Program-made: the position numbers and the translations under genes
The notes under the pieces: model-generated
Told to the model about the DNA's origin: nothing
The model's input: the letters and a program-made list of their open reading frames with translations, nothing else
Databases searched by the model: none
Part shown: piece after piece, positions 16,817-25,423 of the stretch
How positions within the stretch are numbered: the first letter of the stretch is position 1
How the letters are laid out: every line of letters starts with the position of its first letter
Origin: Thermoplasmatota archaeon
GTDB taxonomy: Archaea; Thermoplasmatota; Thermoplasmata; Thermoplasmatales; Thermoplasmataceae
Length of the DNA: 39,190 nt
Reading direction: 5' to 3'
Assembly: GCA_023484105.1 (NCBI GenBank)
Contig: JAMDBD010000023.1
Span: 1-39,190 of the forward strand

Positions 16817-19387
16817 ATGATGATCGGAAGCAGATCACAGAGAGCAGTATTCTATGCATCCATAGCTGTCGTTGGTTTTGCAGGGCTTGCCCTGCTGCCT
16901 TACCTGAAAATTTCATACAGCTACAGCTTTTACGGAATATCGCTTCTGGTCGTAGCTGTAGCCGTTTTTTCCTCCGTTTTATTCATCACTTCCAGGCCCA
17001 ATCATTCCATTAATTCAAAATCGCATGGCACCACTCAAGACAACAACGCAGTTATGCAGATCAATTCTGCTGCCATATCAGCAGTCTCATTTTCTACGGC
17101 AGCACTTGTTATCTATCTCATCATGGGGAAATATTATCTGATTCTGCTGATAGTATTCACACTTCCAGTGGATCTCCTTATATTCATGCTTGAAGAAAAA
17201 TACTCTGATTTCCGAAGGGTCAACAGGGCTTATGCCATTCTTTCAGCTCTGTTGCTTCTTCTTATCTTAATTGCAGTTCTGACGGACTACTTCAGCCCGG
17301 GCATTATAATCGGGTCATTCTCCATATATGCAGTGGTCCGCAATGTTGCTCTCCTTGAGCCCATGGACAGGATCAGGGAAGGCGGTTATGCGTCTGCGAT
17401 CTCCATTTCTGCTATAGGTTCAGCAGCAGCTTTGAAGTTCCTGTTCTCAAGGCTCATCTCATCCGGCATAGCAGTGACTGTGGTCCTTATACTGCTATTT
17501 GTGGTGTTCTTTTCGGTAATGATAGCGTCAAGAAGAAAGAGAGGAGCCTTCATAGTTATCTATTCTTCGCTGGCTCTTGCAGTATTCCTGTCACTCCTTT
17601 ATACTGGATACATTCTTCCTGCTGAATTCTTCGTTCCCGTTTCTGCTCTGGCTGTGGCTTCTGTCTATATGATCAACTATCCATTGCTTGATTCAAGATT
17701 TCACAACATTCTGCGCTCAGTGAAGCTTCTGCCTAAAGGGGCACTGGTCCCTGTGTTTGCATTTTTTGTTGCGGTCGGGATGATCGCAACCAGTGGAATC
17801 TACCAGAACGGGATATACGTCTTCCTTCCAGGCCACACATTTTCAAATTATTCACAACTTGGAATTTTTCTTGCGATGATCTCTGTGCTGATCATGATCT
17901 GGGTATCAGGCAGCCGCCTCTTCAATCCGGCTGCTTTCGCCTTCCTTCTTGTCATGTTTGCCGAAGGGGTATTTTTTACCGAGGCAGTTCACATTCCAGG
18001 CATATGGTATCCTAACCTACTGGAAGAACTCGTCATATCGCTGCTCATATCGGTCTTAGTTCTTTATGAGCCGACGTACAGGTTTACCAGATCTTACACA
18101 ACAAGGATTCCACCAACATATTCCATCTCCCACAGGCTAGGAATAACGCATTACCTTCATTCAAGGTATGACGTGAATCTTGAGAAAAACAAGAGGTCAA
18201 ACAAGGATCTGCTCGGATCCGGTGGATTCGCATATGTTTTCAAGGGAAAGGATGTGTCCACTGGAGATACAGTTGTGATCAAGGTACCAAGGATATATGA
18301 CGAAGACGCCAAGACAGAGAAGGAAAAGAAGGAATTCCTCCAGGATTCTGTCAGACAGCTGAGGGCGGAAAAGGACGTTCTGTCAGTACTGAACCATCCG
18401 TCGATAGTTAATTTCATCGACTTTTTCAAGGAAAACAACGAATACTATCTTGTAGAGGAATTCGCTGATGGCAGGACAATTGATTCTTTTCTAAGTACTG
18501 CAACAAAGCAAGGAACAAAATTTGACGAGAAAAAGGTGCTGGCAATAGCAAGAAGACTCCTTTTCGCACTGAATTACATGCACATGCACGAGGTGTTCCA
18601 CAGGGATCTGAATCCCGGAAACATAATAATCACGAAGCAGGGACCCAAGATAATAGACTTCGGCACTTCAAAATCCATGATAGGGAGGGGGACCAGAAGT
18701 TTCTTCTCCCACAGCCAGAGAATTGGAGTTCCGTGCTACAATCCTCCGGAGCTTGAAATAGGGACAAGCATAGAAGCCTCTCCATCCTACGACACATATG
18801 CCATAGGGGCAATAATGTGTTCACTCCTTACCGGCACTTTCCTGGACGGTGACGTTATAATGTCGGCATATGGAAGCAGGTTCATAAACGAACGCTACCT
18901 TGAGAGCGAGATCAAGGATAAGGTCTCTCCAGAGCTTTTCATGATAATGAAAAAGATGCTGGCATTCAGGCCGGAGGACAGATATGAGTCTGCGGTAGCG
19001 GTCATAGCCGATCTCTTCGATCTGACAGGCGAGATGATAGTAACGCATATGGGGGACATCTATGTCCTGGACAGGGGGACCAGATACTCAGTGATACTGA
19101 GCGGGGACAAATCCCTTTACGTTCCAGAGGGGAGAATCATCAGGGATCATGACATATTCATCTACGAACATGGCAGGGAAAATCCAGTTAAATGGGGTGA
19201 GATTTTCTATGATAATCTCTCACGGGGCTATTACTTCCGTGTTGAACCGAAGAAAGGGGTATACGGCAGGAATGCGGACAAGGTCACGGAAAAGCAGCAA
19301 CAGATTGAATTGCATCCATTCTCAATATATTCACCTCAGCAGGATGTGAGAAGCGGAAGTTTCTCTTTTCATGTGAGGAGGGAATGA
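16817..19387 (+). CDS. Multi-pass membrane Hanks-type Ser/Thr protein kinase
   Basis: The 856-residue protein has a membrane half and a kinase half. Residues 1 to about 430 hold roughly a dozen hydrophobic segments with short loops, unlike the single-span bacterial PknB. The kinase domain (about 455-735) is complete: Gly loop LGSGGFAYVFKG, the ATP Lys in VVIKVPR, the helix-C Glu in RAEKDVL, catalytic HRDLNPGN (about 595), DFG (about 614), an activation loop rich in Ser/Thr, and PPE in place of APE. The last 120 residues form a beta-rich domain, including a GVYGRN segment and SGSFSFHV, that reminds me of a degenerate FHA domain (inference). The phosphatase gene starts one base after the stop. 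The kinase faces the cytoplasm if the number of spans is even; the signal sensed is unknown. Confidence 0.9.
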   Translation: MMIGSRSQRAVFYASIAVVGFAGLALLPYLKISYSYSFYGISLLVVAVAVFSSVLFITSRPNHSINSKSHGTTQDNNAVMQINSAAISAVSFSTAALVIYLIMGKYYLILLIVFTLPVDLLIFMLEEKYSDFRRVNRAYAILSALLLLLILIAVLTDYFSPGIIIGSFSIYAVVRNVALLEPMDRIREGGYASAISISAIGSAAALKFLFSRLISSGIAVTVVLILLFVVFFSVMIASRRKRGAFIVIYSSLALAVFLSLLYTGYILPAEFFVPVSALAVASVYMINYPLLDSRFHNILRSVKLLPKGALVPVFAFFVAVGMIATSGIYQNGIYVFLPGHTFSNYSQLGIFLAMISVLIMIWVSGSRLFNPAAFAFLLVMFAEGVFFTEAVHIPGIWYPNLLEELVISLLISVLVLYEPTYRFTRSYTTRIPPTYSISHRLGITHYLHSRYDVNLEKNKRSNKDLLGSGGFAYVFKGKDVSTGDTVVIKVPRIYDEDAKTEKEKKEFLQDSVRQLRAEKDVLSVLNHPSIVNFIDFFKENNEYYLVEEFADGRTIDSFLSTATKQGTKFDEKKVLAIARRLLFALNYMHMHEVFHRDLNPGNIIITKQGPKIIDFGTSKSMIGRGTRSFFSHSQRIGVPCYNPPELEIGTSIEASPSYDTYAIGAIMCSLLTGTFLDGDVIMSAYGSRFINERYLESEIKDKVSPELFMIMKKMLAFRPEDRYESAVAVIADLFDLTGEMIVTHMGDIYVLDRGTRYSVILSGDKSLYVPEGRIIRDHDIFIYEHGRENPVKWGEIFYDNLSRGYYFRVEPKKGVYGRNADKVTEKQQQIELHPFSIYSPQQDVRSGSFSFHVRRE

Positions 19388-19388
19388 C

Positions 19389-20213
19389 ATGGACATAGGC
19401 TACGGCAGTATAAGGGGAAAAGTGAGGCATAAGGATGAGGATTCACTGCTGGTGGAGCAGAATACTGTTGTGACCATGGACTTCAGATCGGAGAGGCTCC
19501 TGTGTGCCGTTGCCGATGGAATGGGCGGAGGGGAAAAGGGAGAACTTGCATCAAGAATTGCAATATCGAGCGTCAGGGATTCGTGCAAAGATATATTTTT
19601 CATGGATCAGGCAGATCATGCCGCGATCCTGAATCTGATTATGGATTCGGTTCACGAGGCAAACAGAGCCCTTATTGATTACAAGGAACAGAATGGTTTC
19701 AGCAGTATGGGCACAACGCTCACACTTTCATACTACTCGGAGGGATGGTTGCACACAGTGAATGCCGGGGATTCCCGCGCATACATATTCAACGAGAGAA
19801 AAACCGTTCAGAAGACAATTGACAACTCTTATGTCATGGGCCTTGTTAAGAAAGGGATCATATCAGAATACAGTGCGAGGAATCATCCAAGACGGAATGA
19901 ACTTACGGTTGCCCTTGGATTCGAGGACAATTTCTTTCCTGATCCATATCTGTGGAGATGCTTCAAAGGTGATTCCATAGTTCTTTCCTGTGACGGGCTC
20001 TGGTCAGCGGTGAACCCAACATTCCTCGCTGAAGCTGCAACTTCAAGGACCACAGCCCAGGAGACGGTGGATTCGCTGCTTGTGTATGCCAACGAATCTG
20101 ACGGAAGCGACAACATATCGCTGATACTGGCAAAGCCAATTCTGGACACTTACGAGGAGGATTTCCTAAAAAAACCCACAGTCACCGGAAAGTCGCTGAA
20201 GAATTCTGTATAA
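19389..20213 (+). CDS. PP2C-family protein phosphatase
   Basis: This metal-dependent Ser/Thr phosphatase presumably reverses the action of the adjacent kinase. The 274-residue protein carries all PP2C signature blocks: KDEDSLLVEQ near the N-terminus, AVADGMGGGEKGE (about residue 40), SSMGTTLTL, VNAGDSRAYIF, LSCDGLWSAV and GSDNISLIL. The metal-binding Asp residues are all in place, so activity is likely. It has no membrane segment. The C-terminal 25 residues beyond the fold are polar. It is the third gene of the operon with the FHA protein and kinase, at one-base spacings, and is followed by a good hairpin terminator. PP2C enzymes are uncommon in archaea, which makes the conserved pairing informative. 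Confidence 0.92.
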   Translation: MDIGYGSIRGKVRHKDEDSLLVEQNTVVTMDFRSERLLCAVADGMGGGEKGELASRIAISSVRDSCKDIFFMDQADHAAILNLIMDSVHEANRALIDYKEQNGFSSMGTTLTLSYYSEGWLHTVNAGDSRAYIFNERKTVQKTIDNSYVMGLVKKGIISEYSARNHPRRNELTVALGFEDNFFPDPYLWRCFKGDSIVLSCDGLWSAVNPTFLAEAATSRTTAQETVDSLLVYANESDGSDNISLILAKPILDTYEEDFLKKPTVTGKSLKNSV

Positions 20214-20216
20214 AGC

Positions 20217-20240
20217 ACACGGTGATGTTCCCGTGTTTTT
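20217..20240 (+). terminator. Hairpin terminator after the kinase/phosphatase operon
   Basis: ACACGG (20217-20222) and CCGTGT (20231-20236) pair around an 8-base loop, followed by T to 20240. It lies 4 bases after the PP2C stop. Confidence 0.6.
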
Positions 20241-20373
20241 CGAGCAACTTTTACACCTTATACCCAGCCTCGCGTCACATATTCCCTTTGTGCAAATTCT
20301 ATACCGTGATCTGTTAGGGAAAACTGTTAAAATTCTATAACTCCAATCTCCTCTATGGACAGTACCAAAAATG

Positions 20374-20381
20374 TTATTAAT
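20374..20381 (+). promoter_or_regulatory. TATA-like box for the 108-residue hypothetical gene
   Basis: TTATTAAT is centred about 25 bases before ATG 20403, consistent with a leaderless transcript. Confidence 0.45.
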
Positions 20382-20402
20382 AGTTAATACGCTAAACCTT
20401 CA

Positions 20403-20729
20403 ATGGATTGTGAGGCACTTATAAAACAGATAGAGCACAAATACCACATTGAGGTTAAAACGCTTGAGGACTCACAGGATTACGATCCGGCTCTACTGGC
20501 TGAGAGATCCGCTAACTTTCTTGCATGGTTTGAGGATCTTATAAACAACGGTCTGGTTGATGTTGGAGAAGGCACAGAATCTGCCAAAAAATGCATACTG
20601 AGAACGATAGAAAACGATCCTGAAGGAACGGTGCACCCACTCGTTTATGATGCGCTGTCCGTATTTTCCGACAAGAGGCTGAAGGAAATGTTTGGCGTGG
20701 AAATATTTGCCAACCTGGATGAAGAATAG
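20403..20729 (+). CDS. Hypothetical acidic protein, 108 residues
   Basis: I do not recognise this protein. It is soluble, acidic and mostly predicted helical, with no Cys motif beyond two isolated Cys and no membrane segment. A promoter-like box sits 25 bases before ATG 20403. It is separated from the signalling operon by a terminator and from the next small gene by about 40 bases on the same strand. Function cannot be assigned. The next gene could share its transcript. Confidence 0.65.
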   Translation: MDCEALIKQIEHKYHIEVKTLEDSQDYDPALLAERSANFLAWFEDLINNGLVDVGEGTESAKKCILRTIENDPEGTVHPLVYDALSVFSDKRLKEMFGVEIFANLDEE

Positions 20730-20770
20730 GCATGTATTAAATTTACCAATACAATAACTTAAAGATAGCA

Positions 20771-21112
20771 TTGCCGGGAGATATTGAAAAGAAACTGGGC
20801 AATTTCATAAGTAGCCTGCCCTCAGAGGAACTGTATTTTGAAGCCCTGAGAGACATTCTCAAAGACATTGTGAAAGAGTATATCAAGAAGAAAATAAGTG
20901 AGGACAAGAATCTCAGAAAGGAGATTGTCAATGTTCTCAAGGAATTCATAGAGGCAAAGGTGAAAGAATATGACTCCATGGCAAGGATGACAAGGATATC
21001 AGCGAAACTGGGCTACAGCCTTGCGCCAGAATCCCTTAAGGAAGAGGCACTGTCAAACTTCATGAGCGTCTTTCAGAAGGAGATAGAGGAGATAATAAAG
21101 AAAACACTATGA
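20771..21112 (+). CDS. Hypothetical charged helical protein, 113 residues
   Basis: This is a Lys/Glu-rich, almost wholly helical protein. Hydrophobic residues are spaced as in coiled coils or helical bundles (DILKDIVKEYIKKKI, VLKEFIEAKVKEY), and the C-terminus is FQKEIEEIIKKTL. It has no Cys and no membrane segment. The start is TTG 20771: no ATG or GTG lies between the in-frame stop at 20738 and this codon, and the next ATG would remove more than half of the protein. Its last codons overlap the end of the convergent PolD small-subunit gene by 6 bases. I cannot name a family; a small scaffold or chaperone-like protein is possible. Confidence 0.6.
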   Translation: MPGDIEKKLGNFISSLPSEELYFEALRDILKDIVKEYIKKKISEDKNLRKEIVNVLKEFIEAKVKEYDSMARMTRISAKLGYSLAPESLKEEALSNFMSVFQKEIEEIIKKTL

Positions 21113-22525
21113 TTTGAAATCCTTTTTTATGACATTTCTTGACCTGAGATCGAACAGGGTCATTATTGATGGGTCAGGGCTGAAATTCATCATGCGCTGG
21201 TATTCTGTCTGTGATTGCCATGTGGATGAATTCACGTATCTGACAGATTTGTATTCCCCTAGCGCGTGGGAATGAACATGGCCTGTAATGAATATGTCAG
21301 GGACATCCTCTATAACGTGATAATCTCTCGGGGATGGAATTAGAGGGGTTTTCCCGCCGTATTTTGGGGCCAGATGCCTCCTGATCAGCAGCTCCTTTAT
21401 GGCCTCACCTATGGTGGAGTAGTTCATTCCAGGTATGAGTTCGACCATGTCGTTCAGGGACATTCCGTGGTAGACAAGCACATTCCTCTTTTCCAGTTTG
21501 AGGGTGTAGGGGTTCGGTATGAGTGTAACATTGCCAGGAAATTCCCTGCTTAGAGCCGGGGAAAGCGAAGGCTGCGGTTCAGCAAGCCTGACAGAGTCAT
21601 GGTTGCCTGGCATTATGAATACCTTTATCTCTTCAGGTATCTGCGAAACGTATTCAGAGAGCTTGGCATACTGTTCAGCGGGATTGAGAATTTCAAGATC
21701 ATCCTCCTGGGATGGATAGACCCCTATGCCGTCCACGACGTCTCCGCTTAGAATCAGATACTTAAGGGCTTTCGCCTCCTCACTCCCGCCCTTCAGCCAT
21801 GAGATGAGCCGCCTGAAGTCATCCTTCCTGAAGGTTTTACTTCCAACATGAATATCAGATATGGATCCGACAAAAACAGGGTCCCCGCCCTCAAGCTGTG
21901 CGACTCTGTTAGGTATGTCCGGCCTTACTATCTCATCGGCGAACATCACAGGGTCCCCCTTTCCAAACGAGACTGAGCCAACAAGCCCTACAACTTCGTC
22001 GAGGAGTATTATCTCGGAAGAAACCGGTTTGTTCTTCATAAGGATGACCTGTATGGAATCCTCAAGGTCCTCCACAACCAACCTTCTGTGGCCGTTTGAC
22101 GTCACTGAAGATTCGGAAACCATCCCTACTATTCTCACCTTTCCCCCCATCCTCTTCACCTTGCCTATGGAGAGAGTGCCGCGCATGCGGCTCGAGAGCA
22201 GGATCATCCTCTTTATTCTCTCATACCTGTCGGAAAAATACCTCCTGAAATCATCCACGGAACTGTTTACCTTCAGAGAGGAGAAATCGATCTCCACCGT
22301 CGGGGATCTCGTTTCGGATGAATCCCTCAGTATGGAAAGCACCTGGCTCTCCGTGAGATAACCGGAATTCATCACCTCCCCTGTGATCATTGAATTTATC
22401 ATCTGCCCAAGGTTCTTCTCAAGGATCAACTCAAGGGCTTCAGGAGTGACAAGAATCCCGCTTCTGTTGAAGAATTCTATGATCCTCTCCTTTCTGTAAA
22501 CTTCAGCCAATCGCCATCGGGACAA
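21107..22525 (-). CDS. DNA polymerase D small subunit (DP1), exonuclease active
   Basis: DP1 is the proofreading subunit of the archaeal replicative polymerase PolD. The 472-residue protein has an N-terminal helical region of about 100 residues, an OB-fold (about 120-205), and a C-terminal calcineurin/Mre11-like phosphoesterase domain. All metal-binding motifs of the latter are present: SDIHVGS, LSGDVVDG, MPGNHDSV, VYHGMSL and TGHVHSHA. These residues are lost in eukaryotic B-subunits but kept here, so 3'-5' exonuclease activity is expected. The start appears to be TTG 22525; I see no ATG or GTG near the N-terminus in this frame. A TATA-like stretch shared with glyA lies 27 bases upstream. 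The large subunit DP2 is not in the window. Confidence 0.93.
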   Translation of the reverse strand: MSRWRLAEVYRKERIIEFFNRSGILVTPEALELILEKNLGQMINSMITGEVMNSGYLTESQVLSILRDSSETRSPTVEIDFSSLKVNSSVDDFRRYFSDRYERIKRMILLSSRMRGTLSIGKVKRMGGKVRIVGMVSESSVTSNGHRRLVVEDLEDSIQVILMKNKPVSSEIILLDEVVGLVGSVSFGKGDPVMFADEIVRPDIPNRVAQLEGGDPVFVGSISDIHVGSKTFRKDDFRRLISWLKGGSEEAKALKYLILSGDVVDGIGVYPSQEDDLEILNPAEQYAKLSEYVSQIPEEIKVFIMPGNHDSVRLAEPQPSLSPALSREFPGNVTLIPNPYTLKLEKRNVLVYHGMSLNDMVELIPGMNYSTIGEAIKELLIRRHLAPKYGGKTPLIPSPRDYHVIEDVPDIFITGHVHSHALGEYKSVRYVNSSTWQSQTEYQRMMNFSPDPSIMTLFDLRSRNVIKKDFKS

Positions 22526-22548
22526 AAGCCCTTACACGTTTAAAACAT

Positions 22549-22557
22549 TTTTTTATC
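22549..22557. promoter_or_regulatory. Shared bidirectional TATA-like element between DP1 and glyA
   Basis: TTTTTTATC read forward lies about 30 bases before glyA ATG 22584. Read backward, GATAAAAAA lies about 27 bases before the DP1 TTG start. The 58-base divergent spacer leaves little room for two separate promoters. Confidence 0.35.
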
Positions 22558-22583
22558 TACAAGCGTATATCTTCCCGTTGCAG

Positions 22584-23747
22584 ATGAATATAGAGAAAAC
22601 TGTAAAGTCCATAGACAGGTACAGGAGAATGTGCCTGAATCTTCAGGCATCAGAGAACATGATCCTTCCGGAGGCTCTGTCACTGCTCTCATCAGATCTC
22701 TCAGGAAGATACTGGCACGAGGATGAGAGCGGAACAAACTCTTACGGCGGCATAGACTCCTTCCGTGACATTTTGAGGGAAGGCGAAAGATGTGCAACCA
22801 GACTGTTTGGAGCAGAGTTTGCAGAGATAAGGCCAATTGGAGGCCATATTGCTGCAGCAGCCGTATTGAGGGCCATCACCAGGCCTGGAGACACCATCAT
22901 GCACATCCCGTCCAGATCTGGAGGATATCCAGGCTACGATCAGAGATACCTCCCTGATCTGCTATCTCTAAAGTCCATAGAAATTCCATTCACAGACGAA
23001 ACACAGGACATTGACATGAGCGAACTTGAAGTGAAGGTAAAAAATGCCAGACCATCAGTTATAATTCTTGGGCAATCTGCATTTGTGAAGCCTTATGATC
23101 TTAAGTCTGTATCTGGTATCTGCAGTGAAAATGGTATCAGGCTGGTATATGACGGATCACATGTCATGGGCCTGATTGCAGGAAAGGCCTTTCAACCAGA
23201 TACACTGGACTACTCAGATGTTCTGGTAGGTTCCACTCACAAGACCATGCCGGGTCCGCAGGGAGGGATCATACTTACCAACGACGCTATCACCATGGAA
23301 AAGATAAGGGGGCAGCTGACATGGACCCTGCAGGACAACTTCCACCTTGCAAGAGTCGCCTCCCTTGCACTTACTCTTCAGAAGATGATTAGCTTCGCAG
23401 AGGCCTATGCAAGGCGAGTGGTAAGGAATTCATACGAACTCGGAAAAACACTGTATGAACTGTCAATGGGGATCAGGTTCAGCCCATGGTTCAGTCACTC
23501 CCACCAGATAATTGTGGACGACAAATGGCTTTCAGAAAAGGGGCTGAACAGAGTGGAATTTTCCAGAACACTGGAGCGAAACAATATCATAGTCGATAGG
23601 GATGGAAGGATTGGAACCTCTGAGATCTCGAGGATGGGATACGAGGACATGCAGACAGTTGCCGATCTGATGGTTTCGGCAATCAGCGGTAAGAATATCA
23701 GAGAGGACGTCATCTCAGTTGCAGAGAAAATCTATGGTGGTACCTGA
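22584..23747 (+). CDS. glyA: Serine hydroxymethyltransferase
   Basis: This PLP enzyme interconverts serine and glycine and loads one-carbon units on a folate-type carrier. The 387-residue protein is shorter than bacterial GlyA (about 415-430), as is common in archaea. Visible are LQASENM (bacterial LIASEN), the PLP-binding DGSHVMGLIAG, and the Schiff-base Lys in GSTHKTMPGPQGG (about residue 221). ATG 22584 is preferred; TTG 22578 is possible. The CBS protein gene starts on the base after its stop, so the two form an operon. MptE and PurN elsewhere in the window fit an active pterin-dependent one-carbon metabolism, but whether the carrier is a folate or a methanopterin cannot be told. Confidence 0.92.
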   Translation: MNIEKTVKSIDRYRRMCLNLQASENMILPEALSLLSSDLSGRYWHEDESGTNSYGGIDSFRDILREGERCATRLFGAEFAEIRPIGGHIAAAAVLRAITRPGDTIMHIPSRSGGYPGYDQRYLPDLLSLKSIEIPFTDETQDIDMSELEVKVKNARPSVIILGQSAFVKPYDLKSVSGICSENGIRLVYDGSHVMGLIAGKAFQPDTLDYSDVLVGSTHKTMPGPQGGIILTNDAITMEKIRGQLTWTLQDNFHLARVASLALTLQKMISFAEAYARRVVRNSYELGKTLYELSMGIRFSPWFSHSHQIIVDDKWLSEKGLNRVEFSRTLERNNIIVDRDGRIGTSEISRMGYEDMQTVADLMVSAISGKNIREDVISVAEKIYGGT

Positions 23748-24842
23748 ATGAATGTTGAGGACATTATGACAGAAGAGGTTATCAGCCTCGATGCTGAAGA
23801 GACCATGTCAAAGGCAATTAACCGGATGCGCGATAACAGCATACACTCCATACCTGTTACAAGCAATGGCAAGTACGCAGGCATGATTGTATACAGGGAT
23901 CTTATGAAGAGGAGGAGTATTCAACCAAACTCAAAGGTTGTGAACTTCATGATCTCCACGGATACCTTATCGAAGGGTGAAGCAGTGGAATCCGCAATTC
24001 AGAAGATACACTCATCAGGACTCCCTTCACTGCCGGTAGTGGAGAAAAATAAGGTTGTCGGGATAGTTTCCAGATTCGATTTGATAAAACAACTGGACAG
24101 GATCATGGACATATCCAGGATAAGGAACCTGGAGATCAAGACATCAGATCCTGTTTACGTTGAGGCGGAAGAATCTGCTGACAGTGCGATAGAGAAGATC
24201 AGAGATCTCGATGAATACGAAGCTCCAGTTGGGGACAGGGAGGGGAAACTGGTAGGCATCCTTAGACTGGAACGAATAGTGGAACAGTTGATGGGGGACA
24301 GGGAAAAGATTCCCTATGGCCAGTACACATCACAGAGGGTTAGGACAAAGGTCATCGTCTCCTCAATAATGGAGAATCCTGTCAGCGTGTCAGATTCAGA
24401 TTCTGTCATGGAAACATGCCAGAAAATGGTGAGCGAAAGACTCCACATGGTTCCAGTAACAGACAGAGACATGAAAATTACCGGAGTTGTGAGTATTGAC
24501 GATATTATAGATATACTGGCGAGCAGCCACGAGAGGGAAGGATTTCTTGTCAACATATCCGGTCTTGGAATAGGAGACGAGGATCTGTACGACATATCCT
24601 ATGGAATGGCGGAGAAGTTTGTGCAGAAACTTGGAAGGAATTTTGGCCTAACATCAGGCATTCTGAACATTCACGTGATAAAGTACAAGGAGGAGGGAAG
24701 CGTAAAGTATTCAGTGAGGACCAGACTCACAGCTGGAAGGGTATATATGTCAGTTAATTCCTTTGACTGGAACTTCGGGAAGTGCCTTTCAGATATATTC
24801 GAGAATTACGAAACCAGGCTTTCAAAGACCAGGAGAAAGTGA
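23748..24842 (+). CDS. Four-CBS-domain protein with a C-terminal ribosome-hibernation-like domain
   Basis: The 364-residue protein has four CBS units in two Bateman modules: MNVEDIMTEEVISL (about 1-55), about 60-120, about 125-185, and VSSIMENPVSVSDSD to about 260. CBS pairs bind adenine nucleotides and act as energy sensors. The last 100 residues (from GFLVNISGLG to the basic end) have a beta-alpha-beta-beta-beta-alpha order and a VKYSVRTRLTAGRVYMSV segment like the S30AE/HPF domains that silence ribosomes. That assignment is an inference from pattern. It follows glyA without a gap. Regulating serine hydroxymethyltransferase or dormant ribosomes in response to nucleotides is conceivable but unproven. 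Confidence 0.85.
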   Translation: MNVEDIMTEEVISLDAEETMSKAINRMRDNSIHSIPVTSNGKYAGMIVYRDLMKRRSIQPNSKVVNFMISTDTLSKGEAVESAIQKIHSSGLPSLPVVEKNKVVGIVSRFDLIKQLDRIMDISRIRNLEIKTSDPVYVEAEESADSAIEKIRDLDEYEAPVGDREGKLVGILRLERIVEQLMGDREKIPYGQYTSQRVRTKVIVSSIMENPVSVSDSDSVMETCQKMVSERLHMVPVTDRDMKITGVVSIDDIIDILASSHEREGFLVNISGLGIGDEDLYDISYGMAEKFVQKLGRNFGLTSGILNIHVIKYKEEGSVKYSVRTRLTAGRVYMSVNSFDWNFGKCLSDIFENYETRLSKTRRK

Positions 24843-24862
24843 TCCTTGAATTATTTACAAAC

Positions 24863-24871
24863 TTTTTAATC
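24863..24871 (+). promoter_or_regulatory. TATA-like box for the peroxiredoxin gene
   Basis: A TTTTTAAT stretch is centred about 27 bases before ATG 24894. Confidence 0.4.
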
Positions 24872-24893
24872 ATGGATAGGTATCATTAGTATT

Positions 24894-25352
24894 ATGGAAG
24901 AACTACTAAAAGCTGGAATGGAAGCTCCTGATTTTGAGTCTGTGGATCAGGACGGCAAAAGAGTGAAACTGAGCGAATACAGGGGAAAACCCGTTGTTCT
25001 ATACTTCTATCCAAAGGATGACACGCCTGGATGCACCGCTGAAGCCTGCAACTTCAGAGATAATCTCAATATGTTCAAAGACAACGGAATAACTGTCCTG
25101 GGAGTAAGCGTGGACTCTACAACCTCGCACAAAAAGTTTCAGCAGAAGTACAACCTGAACTTTACCCTGGTTTCAGACAAGCAGAAGGAGATAGTTTCGA
25201 AATACGGAGTAATGGGGATGCATGGAACAGCAAAGCGTGTAACTTACATAATAGACAGAAACGGAAAGATCGCCCACGTTTACGACCATGTTTCACCGAA
25301 TCAGCATGGTGTGGAAGTCTTTGAGAAGATGAAAGAGCTCAAGCTCTTCTGA
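24894..25352 (+). CDS. bcp: Peroxiredoxin, PrxQ/Bcp type
   Basis: This thiol peroxidase reduces H2O2 and organic peroxides. The 152-residue protein has the thioredoxin-like fold start (AGMEAPDFESVDQDGKRV), the peroxidatic Cys in DDTPGCTAEACNFRDN, and a resolving Cys five residues later. That C-x4-C spacing defines the PrxQ/Bcp subgroup with an intramolecular disulfide. The conserved Arg of the active site lies in the GTAKRVTYIID segment. It has its own promoter-like box 27 bases upstream and is the last plus-strand gene before the convergent ribosomal operon. It would protect an aerobic or iron-rich, acid-living archaeon from peroxide. Confidence 0.93.
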   Translation: MEELLKAGMEAPDFESVDQDGKRVKLSEYRGKPVVLYFYPKDDTPGCTAEACNFRDNLNMFKDNGITVLGVSVDSTTSHKKFQQKYNLNFTLVSDKQKEIVSKYGVMGMHGTAKRVTYIIDRNGKIAHVYDHVSPNQHGVEVFEKMKELKLF

Positions 25353-25423
25353 TCTTCCATTTCTTCATTTATTCTGTGGCGAAACCCATAAATCATAAAG
25401 CCATTCTGCCAGGAAATTAAAAA

